A DNA stretch of 12,643 bases from contig JAKQWJ010000220.1 in the NCBI GenBank assembly GCA_029562045.1, forward strand, positions 1 through 12,643. Reading direction: 5' to 3'. Made by a program: the position numbers and the translations under genes. Below are positions 1 to 7,600 of the stretch, one piece after another; the first letter of the stretch is position 1, and the number at the start of each line of letters is the position of its first letter. The DNA comes from Spirochaetota bacterium (GTDB lineage Bacteria; Spirochaetota; Spirochaetia; DTKZ01). The notes beneath the pieces are model-generated. The model worked only from the letters and a program-made list of their open reading frames with translations. It did not search any database and was not told where the DNA came from.

Positions 1-17
1 CACCCAAGGAGAGCTTC

Positions 18-1043
18 ATGCGAAAGGAACACTGGGAGATTCTGAAAAAAGCCGCCGCGGGGGTTCCCGTCCCGGGGACTCCGACGGCCTTCATCGTGGA
101 CAGTCCGTGGATCCCCGGGTATCTGGGGATCTCCACCATCGACTACATCGGCAGTCCCCAGATTTGGCTCCAGGCCAACCTGGAGGTGCTCAGGCGCTTT
201 CCCGACGCCATCATGCTGCCCGGCTTCTGGGTTGAACCGGGGATGGCCGCCGAGCCTTCGGGCTACGGCTGCAGGATCAGCTTCGCCGAGGACAGCCCCC
301 CCTCGGTGCACCCGGTGATCGGCGACATCGCCGAAGCGGACCGGCTGTCTCCCCCCGACCCCCGGAAGGAGGGCCTCATGCCCCTGGTCCTGTCCTGGTA
401 CCGCCACGCCCTGGGCCGGGTGCGGGACGCGGGGATGGACATCCGGATCGTGGCCGCCCGGGGGCCCCTGGCCCTGGCGGCCCACATCCTGGGGGTCACG
501 GAGTTTCTGGTGGGTCTCAAGACCGAACCGGAGAAGACCCACGCTTTTCTCGCCATGACCACCCGGACGGTGAAGGACTGGCTGGAGGCCCAGGCGGAGG
601 TCCTTCCCGGCGCCGCGGGCATCATGGTGCTGGACGATGTGACGGGGTTTCTGTCCCGGGAGGACTACCTGGAGTTCGCCTACCCCTATATGAAGGACAT
701 CTTTTCCATGCCCGTAGAGCTGAAGATACTGCACAACGACACGGACAACCCCGCATCCTACGAATTTCTGGCGGACCTGGGAGTCGGCATTTTCAACTTC
801 ACCCATCTCAGGACAATTTCCGAGGTCCGCTCCCTGACGGGGCCCCGGGTCTGCCTGATGGGAAACGTCCCCCCCCTGGACCTTCTGGTCAACGCAGGCC
901 CCGATGCCTGCGGGGAGGCCGCCCGGGCCTGCATCCGGGACAACGGCGGCGCCCCGGGGTTCATCCTCTCCGCCGGAGGCGGCGTGTCGCCGGGGACCCG
1001 GGGCGAAAACATCGCCGCCCTCATCCAGGCGGCGCGGTCATGA
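18..1043 (+). CDS. URO-D superfamily protein, methylcobalamin:CoM methyltransferase-like
   Basis: A 341-residue TIM-barrel protein of the uroporphyrinogen decarboxylase superfamily, on the MtaA/MtbA/CmuA-like side rather than HemE. Visible landmarks are the acidic pair D206-D207 before the GFLSREDYLEF helix, H239 at the end of the next strand, the GNVPPLDLL motif (282-290) and the C-terminal SAGGGVSPGT loop (318-327). Methyltransferase relatives bind zinc through an H-x-C motif and a later Cys in a PGCG loop. Here these positions read H239-N-D241 and G321, so the thiolate ligands are gone and ordinary Zn-thiol methyl transfer is doubtful. No signal peptide, so cytoplasmic. The ATG is set by AAGGAG at 6-11, six bases upstream. 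Its stop overlaps the next start (ATGA), so it is co-transcribed with two oxidoreductases; the operon begins outside the window. Family confident; substrate unknown. Confidence 0.85.
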   Translation: MRKEHWEILKKAAAGVPVPGTPTAFIVDSPWIPGYLGISTIDYIGSPQIWLQANLEVLRRFPDAIMLPGFWVEPGMAAEPSGYGCRISFAEDSPPSVHPVIGDIAEADRLSPPDPRKEGLMPLVLSWYRHALGRVRDAGMDIRIVAARGPLALAAHILGVTEFLVGLKTEPEKTHAFLAMTTRTVKDWLEAQAEVLPGAAGIMVLDDVTGFLSREDYLEFAYPYMKDIFSMPVELKILHNDTDNPASYEFLADLGVGIFNFTHLRTISEVRSLTGPRVCLMGNVPPLDLLVNAGPDACGEAARACIRDNGGAPGFILSAGGGVSPGTRGENIAALIQAARS

Positions 1044-2197
1044 GGGGGGTCGCCGTCATCGGAACGGGGGCCATCGCCGCCGTCCACATCGAGGCCTGGC
1101 TCTCCTTTCCGGACCGCTGCCGGGTCCTGGCCCTCTGCGACCTCTACCCCGACAAGGCCCGGGCCCTGAACGGGAAATACCGTCTCGGGGCACAGGTCTA
1201 CGAAGACTACCGGGAGGCGCTGAAGCGGCCCGACATCGATCTGGTGTCGGTCTGTCTCCCGCCGTCGGCCCACCGGGACGCCGCCGTCGCCGCCCTGGAG
1301 GCGGGAAAGCACGCGGTGGTGGAAAAGCCCATGGCGGCGTCCCTGGAGGAATGCGACGCGATGATCCGGGCGGCGGACAAGTCCGGCCGGCTCCTCTCGG
1401 TGGTGGCCCAGAACAGGTTCAAGGCCCCGGCGATGAAGGTGAAGAGCATCATTGAAAGCGGACAGGCCGGGCGGATCCTCCACGCGGCGGCCAACTCCCT
1501 GTGGTGGAGGGGGCAGAGCTACTACGACCTGTGGTGGCGGGGAACCTGGTCCGGCGAGGGGGGAGGCTGCACGCTGAACCACGCGGTGCACCAGATCGAT
1601 CTTCTGCGCTGGACCATCGGCATGCCTGACGAGGTGATGGCCGTCATTTCCAACGCCAACCACGGGAACTCGGAAACCGAGGACCTGTCGGTGGCGATCC
1701 TCCGCTACCCCGGCGGCGGTCTGGCCCAGATAACCGCCTCGCTGGTGTCCCACGGGGAGGAGCAGGAGCTGGTGTACCAGACCGAACAGGCGCGGCTTTC
1801 CGTTCCCTGGGCGGTCCGGGCCTCCCGGCCCCGGGAGAACGGTTTTCCCGAGCCGGACCCGGAGACCGAAAGAAGGCTGCAGGCACTCTACGACGCCGCC
1901 CCCGGCCCCCGGCGGGAAGGCCACCCGGGCCAGCTGGGCAATGTGCTGGACGCCATGGAGGGGCGGGAGCCCCTCCTCGTCGACGGCCGGGAGGGCCGCG
2001 CCACCCTGGAACTCATCATCGGCATCTACAAGTCCGCGGCGGAGGGCCGGCCCGTCCGGTTCCCGCTGGACCCCGGCGACCCTTTTTACCGAAAGGACAC
2101 GATGCAGGCGGCGATGCCCCGGTTTCACGAAAAAACGAAAAGTGTGGACAATTTCACCGACACCGGGATCACCCTGGGACGGGACATGGGACGATAA
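1040..2197 (+). CDS. Gfo/Idh/MocA family NAD-dependent oxidoreductase (first copy)
   Basis: A 385-residue protein with an N-terminal Rossmann fold: dinucleotide motif GTGAIA at 8-13, and D34 ending the second strand, which favours NAD over NADP. The family signature EKP is at 95-97, with K96 the usual catalytic lysine. The C-terminal alpha/beta domain carries WWRGTWSGEGGG, then LNHAVHQID (179-187). H184 matches the catalytic His; four residues before it, where inositol dehydrogenase has Asp, this protein has N180. The family oxidises or reduces sugar and polyol hydroxyls, often at C2 or C3. The tail beyond about 350 (ending in LGRDMGR) is somewhat longer than a minimal family member. It starts inside the stop of the URO-D gene (ATGA overlap), implying translational coupling. 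Which sugar it uses cannot be read from the sequence. Confidence 0.92.
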   Translation: MRGVAVIGTGAIAAVHIEAWLSFPDRCRVLALCDLYPDKARALNGKYRLGAQVYEDYREALKRPDIDLVSVCLPPSAHRDAAVAALEAGKHAVVEKPMAASLEECDAMIRAADKSGRLLSVVAQNRFKAPAMKVKSIIESGQAGRILHAAANSLWWRGQSYYDLWWRGTWSGEGGGCTLNHAVHQIDLLRWTIGMPDEVMAVISNANHGNSETEDLSVAILRYPGGGLAQITASLVSHGEEQELVYQTEQARLSVPWAVRASRPRENGFPEPDPETERRLQALYDAAPGPRREGHPGQLGNVLDAMEGREPLLVDGREGRATLELIIGIYKSAAEGRPVRFPLDPGDPFYRKDTMQAAMPRFHEKTKSVDNFTDTGITLGRDMGR

Positions 2198-2208
2198 GGA
2201 GACGAGAC

Positions 2209-3282
2209 ATGGAAAAATCCAGCGGCATGATGTACGCCCCCAAGGGGAAAGTGAGCCCGGTATGCGGCAAGGGGGAGTTCCCCATCGGCGTGGTGGGCAT
2301 GGCCCACGGTCACATCTACGGCATGTGCAACGGGCTCGAAGAGGCGGGGGCGGAGGTGAAGCTGGTCTACGATCCCGACCCCGCCCGGGTGGAAAATTTT
2401 CTCAAGGCCTTTCCCGGGGCCCGGGCCGCCCGGACCGAGGCGGAGGTGCTGGAAGACCCGGCGATCCGTCTGGTGGCCGGGGCCGCCGTCCCCGACGCGA
2501 GGGGAGAGCTGGGGCTCCGGGTCATGGACCACGGCAAGGACTACTTCACCGACAAGCCCCCCTTCACCACCCTGGAACAGATCGACGCCGCCCGGGAGAA
2601 GGCCGCCGTCACGGGCAGGAAGTACGCGGTGTATTACAGCGAAAGGATCCACAACGAGGCCGCCGTCTTCGCCGAGAAGCTGGTGGCCGACGGGGCGGTG
2701 GGCCGGGTGGTGCAGGTCATCGGCACGGGCCCCCACCGGATCAGCATTCCCCAGCGGCCGGACTGGTTTTTCGACAAGAAGCGCTACGGCGGCATCATCG
2801 TGGATCTGGGCTGCCATCAGATCGAGCAGTTCCTGTTCTACTCCGGCGCCCGGGACGCCGCAGTGCTGCACAGCAAGACGGCGAACTACAAGTTCAAGCA
2901 GTACCCCCACTTCGAGGACTTCGGCGACGCCACGCTGCTGGCGGACAACGGCGCTGTCTGCTATCTGCGGGTGGACTGGCTCACCCCCGACGGGCTGGGG
3001 GCCTGGGGGGACGGCAGGACCTTCATCCTGGGGACCGAGGGCTACATCGAGATGCGCAAGTACATCGATGTGGCCCGCAGCAAGGACGGGGACCAGGTCT
3101 TCCTGGTGGACCACCAGGGGGAACGGAACTTCTTCGTCACCGGCCAGGTGGGCTTCCCCTACTTCGGCCGCCTGGTCCGGGACTGTCTTGACCGGACGGA
3201 CAAGGCCTTCTCCCAGGAGCTCTTCTTCCGGGCCACGGAACTGGCGGTGATCGCCCAGCTGCAGGCCGTCCGGATCGAATGA
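2209..3282 (+). CDS. Gfo/Idh/MocA family oxidoreductase (second, divergent copy)
   Basis: A 357-residue oxidoreductase of the same superfamily as its upstream neighbour but clearly a different lineage. About 24 residues precede the Rossmann fold, whose first turn reads GVVGMAHGH (27-35), with His where a typical member has a small residue. D55 ends the second strand (NAD-type). The signature Lys is in DKPPF (115-119, K116). The second domain has YGGIIVDLGCHQIEQ, giving the usual catalytic pair D199 and H203, unlike the Asn/His pair of the preceding gene. The ATG is chosen because AAGGAG at 2196-2201 lies seven bases upstream; ATG codons at residues 7 and 8 have no comparable site. It is 11 bases downstream of the first oxidoreductase and is the last gene of the operon, followed at once by a strong terminator. 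Substrate unknown; the two oxidoreductases probably catalyse different steps. Confidence 0.9.
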   Translation: MEKSSGMMYAPKGKVSPVCGKGEFPIGVVGMAHGHIYGMCNGLEEAGAEVKLVYDPDPARVENFLKAFPGARAARTEAEVLEDPAIRLVAGAAVPDARGELGLRVMDHGKDYFTDKPPFTTLEQIDAAREKAAVTGRKYAVYYSERIHNEAAVFAEKLVADGAVGRVVQVIGTGPHRISIPQRPDWFFDKKRYGGIIVDLGCHQIEQFLFYSGARDAAVLHSKTANYKFKQYPHFEDFGDATLLADNGAVCYLRVDWLTPDGLGAWGDGRTFILGTEGYIEMRKYIDVARSKDGDQVFLVDHQGERNFFVTGQVGFPYFGRLVRDCLDRTDKAFSQELFFRATELAVIAQLQAVRIE

Positions 3283-3289
3283 CGTCACG

Positions 3290-3323
3290 GCCCCCCGGCA
3301 GACCCGGGGGGCATCTTTTTTTT
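3290..3323 (+). terminator. Rho-independent terminator of the URO-D/oxidoreductase operon
   Basis: A perfect 9-bp stem, GCCCCCCGG (3290-3298) with CCGGGGGGC (3304-3312), closed by a 5-base loop (CAGAC). ATC and eight T residues (3316-3323) follow. It starts 8 bases after the stop of the second oxidoreductase gene and ends before the promoter of the next gene, so it separates the two transcription units. Confidence 0.95.
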
Positions 3324-3342
3324 CATCATCGGAGCCGAAGCC

Positions 3343-3371
3343 TCGACTTTTTTCGGATCCGGTTGTATAAT
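3343..3371 (+). promoter_or_regulatory. Sigma-70-type promoter of the exported-protein gene
   Basis: The -35 candidate TCGACT (3343-3348, four of six matches) and a perfect -10 TATAAT (3366-3371) are separated by exactly 17 bases. It sits between the upstream terminator and the next gene. Transcription would start near 3378, giving a leader of only about 12 bases and placing the 5' end almost on the Shine-Dalgarno GGAG (3379-3382). No operator-like repeat is visible around it. Confidence 0.8.
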
Positions 3372-3389
3372 ACCTGCTGGAGCGTCAAA

Positions 3390-4475
3390 ATGACTTCCGG
3401 CATTTGCGGGTTCCGGCGGTTTTTCACCCTGTTGGCGGCGCTGATTTTCTCCATCCCCCTTTCTTTCCCTCAAGACTTCGGAAGCCTGATAAAAAGCCGC
3501 CTTCCCCACATCTCCGCTTCAGGAGGCGTGACGGTCATACCCTTCGACAACTGGGCTTCAGGGAGCTTCAATCAGCTCATGTCGGTGATCAATCCCATTT
3601 CGGCGGGAGAGCTGGACAAGCTCCTGGACATCCACATGGACGCCACGGCAACGACGATCTATGAGGGCGACCTGTGGTTCAAAAGACTTGGCCTGACCAT
3701 GGGCTTCAAGGTCAATGTGGACGACAACTTCATCGGCAGGATCAGCCGTCTCATGGGCTATCTGGGATACCGTAACACCTCGATCCGCCTGCAGACCTCC
3801 CGTCTCCGGGGCTCCCTCTCCTGGGACCCCTCCCACCCGGTGGCGGGCATGCCGAACACCACGGATTTCGACAACCGGTTCATCACGGTGGATCTCCTCT
3901 ATTACCCGAAATCGCCGGGTTCGACCTTTTACTTCGGAGTGGGCTACCAATCCTACGAGCTTCCGACCCAGATCGAGTGCCTGGTGCTGAACCCTGCGGG
4001 GAGCATCGTATACGGCCGGCATGTCTACCAGCCAGATATGAAATTCCGGATTTACTCGTTTCTGTTCGGCTTCGACACCCTGAAATCGGCCTTCATGGAG
4101 GTTCCGTCGCTGACGAACACCGGGGACGGTTTCGGTTTCTGGGCGGCAACCCAGGACCGCTTCGGCGGCGGCATGTCGCGGATCAGCGATGAGACCGAAG
4201 CCTGGATAGAGGCGGCCAATCCCGGCCGCTTTCTCCGGGATAACAATCAGATCATCATGATGGTGGATTACAATCTGACCCTGGGAGTCCGTTGGACGGG
4301 GAACCGGGGTCCGGTGCGGATCGGCGCGGGGCTGGGGTACAATGTAGGGGGACAGGTCATCATGGCCATGTCATCCTCCTGGGGGCCCATAACCAGACAG
4401 AATCAGGTGGATGCCTCGCCGGACCTCTTCCTGTTCCACCATGGAGTGATCTTCACCTTGAGCGCCTCCTTTTAA
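3390..4475 (+). CDS. Orphan exported protein, probable outer-membrane beta-barrel
   Basis: I do not recognise this family. The 361-residue product begins with basic residues (R9-R10) and a hydrophobic stretch (about 11-26, FFTLLAALIF onward) ending near SFPQ, which looks like a Sec signal peptide. The cleavage site is not clean, and there is no lipobox. The mature part is rich in alternating polar/aromatic strands separated by Gly/Asn/Asp turns (for example STFYFGVGYQSYELP and VRIGAGLGYNVGG), and it ends in ...GVIFTLSASF. A terminal Phe is typical of BAM-assembled outer-membrane barrels. The start at 3390 is chosen over an upstream in-frame ATG (3279) because GGAG at 3379-3382 precedes it by seven bases, the signal peptide begins here, and the terminator and promoter lie between the two. 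It is monocistronic, and its codon use looks less GC-rich than its neighbours. Export fairly sure; the barrel is an inference. Confidence 0.8.
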   Translation: MTSGICGFRRFFTLLAALIFSIPLSFPQDFGSLIKSRLPHISASGGVTVIPFDNWASGSFNQLMSVINPISAGELDKLLDIHMDATATTIYEGDLWFKRLGLTMGFKVNVDDNFIGRISRLMGYLGYRNTSIRLQTSRLRGSLSWDPSHPVAGMPNTTDFDNRFITVDLLYYPKSPGSTFYFGVGYQSYELPTQIECLVLNPAGSIVYGRHVYQPDMKFRIYSFLFGFDTLKSAFMEVPSLTNTGDGFGFWAATQDRFGGGMSRISDETEAWIEAANPGRFLRDNNQIIMMVDYNLTLGVRWTGNRGPVRIGAGLGYNVGGQVIMAMSSSWGPITRQNQVDASPDLFLFHHGVIFTLSASF

Positions 4476-4489
4476 GGCGTCCGGACGAC

Positions 4490-4557
4490 CCCGGCCCCAT
4501 CGCCGGGCCGGGCTCCGCCTGTCAGCCCCCCTGTCGGGGGCTCCGGGGCCGCGGAGC
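4490..4557. other. GC-rich hairpins in the convergent spacer
   Basis: The 177-base gap between the exported-protein gene (+) and addA (-), 4476-4652, contains no gene I can support. It has an 8-bp stem CCCGGCCC/GGGCCGGG (4490-4497 with 4505-4512), a 7-bp stem AGCCCCC/GGGGGCT (4524-4530 with 4536-4542), and an overlapping 6-bp GCTCCG/CGGAGC (4540-4545 with 4552-4557). No T-run follows on either strand, so these are not textbook intrinsic terminators. They may still help end the two converging transcripts. Nothing else is visible from 4558 to 4652. Confidence 0.5.
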
Positions 4558-4652
4558 GGCGGGGAGGCCTATAGGACGCCGTGGGTATCCATGCTCTTCC
4601 CGACGGGCTTTCGGAAACGGAGTCCGGGAATCGGCGGCGGGCGGCGTCCAGG

Positions 4653-7600
4653 TCAGGTTTCTCCTCCCTGCGCCCCGGAGTCCCAGGCCGGAAGAGGCTC
4701 CCGGCAGCGGACGGTTCCGCCGGAGCGCAGGTAGTAGAGCCAGGCCCGGGCGGGCCTCCCCCAGATCTCCTCCGCGGCGGTCCGATACACCGCCATCTGA
4801 AACCGGTGAGCCTCCGGCGCCTCCACCCGGTCGGTCTTGAAGTCCACCACGACGGTTTCCTCCGGCAGCGGAAAGACCAGGTCCATCACCCCGTTGACCA
4901 GCGGGCCCCCCTGCCAGGGTTTCGCGATGAAGGGAACCTCCGGCTCCGGCGGGACCCCGGCCGCGGCGGCCCGGGCGAAGAGATCCTCCGCCAGGGGGGA
5001 GGCGAAGAAACCCGCCGCCAGACCCAGGGCCTCCTCCAGAAAAGCCTCGTAGCTCTCCGGCCGGGGGCATTCCCCCCGGAGGGGGCGGCCGGCGCGGACC
5101 GCTTCCTCCTCCGCCCGGCGGAGGAGGAAGCCTTCCCGGGGCCTCTCCTGCGCGCCGGGGCCTTCCCTCCCCGCGTCCGCGAGCCGCCGCCGCAGGACCT
5201 GCTCCACCACCCGGTGGCACAGGGATCCGAACCAGAGGTCCTGATCAGGATCCCCGCCGTCCCCCGCCGCTGCGCCGGCCGCCCCTGCCCCATCCGATCC
5301 GATCCCCGATTGTTCGGGCCCCGGCCGCACCGGCGCGGTTTCGGGTCGGGGAGCAGGCCGCCCGGCGCCGGTTTCCTTTTCCGTTTCCTTTTCCGTTTCC
5401 GGCCGACCCGGGCCGCCCAAGAGCGCCGCCAGTTCGGTGACGGAGTACTCCCGCCGGGGGCAGCTGCGCAGGAGGGGCGGCGGGGTGTAGACCGCAGCCG
5501 CCGTCGCCGGAGACCGGGCTGCGTCCCCCTGCCGGTACAGAACCTCCACCGGGACATCGGGGATGAACCGCAGCTCCCAGGGGGAGGCTGAGGGATCGGG
5601 GTTGTCCGGATCCAGCCCCAGCGCCCGGAAGATCATCGTGAGGAAGGCCTTGTCGGAGCCGCGGTTATTCCGGGTAAAACATCCCGAAATGAGCAGATGG
5701 TTTTCCGCCCGGGTGCAGGCCACATAAAGGAGGCGCTTCCGCTCCGCATCCTCCCGGGCCGCCTCCTCTTCCTCTCCGACGGCGTGAAAATAGTCGTGTT
5801 TTCCCCTCCTGCTCCCCCAGGCGCAGCTGAGTCCATGTTCGTCGGACCAGCGGAAAAGATCATCCCCTTCCCTTCGGGGACGTCCCACATTCCCCGAGTT
5901 GACCAGCGCCACCACCGGGAACTCCAGACCCTTGGCCCGGTGCACCGTCATGATCTTCACCCCCTGGGCATCGTCCCGCAGGACTTCCAGCTCCGGGATC
6001 CGTTCGTGGTTGCCCAGGTTGGGGCGCAGCCGGTCCAGGAAGGCGGCCAGCGTCTCCCCGGGGACCAGAAGGGCGAATTCCCGAAGATAATCGTAGAGTT
6101 CCAGAAAAGGGTGTAAGGCCGGGTCGCGGAGGAGAAAGAAACGGTAGCCCCCCCGGTGCCAGAGGTGAGACAGAAGGGCGGGAACGGTAACGGAATCGGC
6201 GGCTTCCCGGATCCATCGGTACAGCTCCTCTCCCCGCCGCAGCTTCTCCTCTTCCGCCGGAGGCGGGGTGAGGCCGTCTGTCCGGAAGGGGGGCAGGTTC
6301 AGAGGAAGAAGTTCCATCAGAAAGTCATCGGACAGCCCCACCAGAGGAGAGCGCAGAAACGTGGCGTAGGCCGTCCGGTCCCAGGGATGCACCGCCGTCT
6401 GCAGGGCCGCGTAGAAATCGTTCACCGGGGCCTCGAGGAACAGACTCCGGATTCCTGAGGTGGTGTAGGGGACTCCGAAAAGGCGGAACATCCTCTCGTA
6501 GCGCATCTGCCCGCTGGTGGAGCGCATCAGCACCGCGAAGTCCCCGTAGCCCGCCGGGCGGGAGGCCCCGGTTTTTCCGTCTCGCAGCATGAGGCTTTCA
6601 TTCCGGACCCAGTGGCTGATGGCCCTGGCCAGATGGTAGGCCTCCGCCGAATCGTTGTCCAGGAGCCCCGGGGGCCGATCCGGACTGTAGGGTTTACAGA
6701 AGATGGAGATCGTCCCCTCCGACCGCCCCGCCCGTTCCGGATTTGGGCTCATGCCTTCGAAACGGGCCTCGTGGTCCGCGGCGGCGCCCTCCATGACCCG
6801 GGAGAAGAGGGTGTTGAAAAAATCGATCAGCCCGGGATCGCTCCGGTAGTTGTACCCCAGCCGGCGGCCGGAGCCGCCCTGGCGGGACAGCTCCTCCTCC
6901 AGGCTCTTGAAGACCCGGACATCCGCCCCCCGGAAACGGTAGATGCTCTGCTTTTCATCCCCCACAAAGAAGAGCTTCTCCGGCGCCAGGTCCGCAGGGT
7001 CGGGGATCCCGGGGGAACAGCGGTCGTCCCTCTCCGCCAGAAGATACAGCAGGTTTTTCTGCAGACTGTTGTTGTCCTGGAACTCGTCGATCATGATGTA
7101 GCGGAACCTCTTTTTGTAATGGCTCCGCAGGGCCGGGTCCTCCTCCAGGGAACGGACCGCCAGCTCGGCGCAGTCTCCGAAACTCAGGACGCCTGAACTG
7201 CGCTTCATCCGGTCCACCTGAACATGAAAATCCTCCAGAAGGAGGAAAAGATCCCGCGCCAGGGGCCGGTGGGCCCGGGTCTCCAGAAGGGTGGTCAGGG
7301 ACCCCAGAGATTTCCGGGCGGTGTCCAGACAGTCCTTGTAGATCTGGACCTCCGGGTCCGTCACCGCGCCACCAGGCTTTTTAAGCCCGCCGATGACGGC
7401 AAGGACGGCTTCCAGTCGTTCCACCCCTCCCTCGGCATCCACCACCGGACCGGTAAAACCCGCCAGCGCCTCCTGGGCCGAACGGATGACGGCAGCACGG
7501 GCGGAGGCTTTCCCCGGGGAGGGAGAAAGCTGCAGGATCTTCGCCACCACGGCCTCCAGTGCCCGCGCCCCTTCCTCCAGGCTCCTCTGAAGGAAGGCAT

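Noticed and set aside
758..3288. Long minus-strand open frames (758-2128 and 2125-3288) opposite the oxidoreductase genes
   Set aside because: They lie antisense to genes with complete family motifs, consist of low-complexity Pro/Gly/Arg/Val-rich translation with no domain signature, and are expected from GC-rich third positions.
3279..3389. Upstream ATG at 3279 as the start of the exported-protein gene
   Set aside because: It would translate through the operon terminator and the -10 box, and would bury the signal peptide 37 residues inside.
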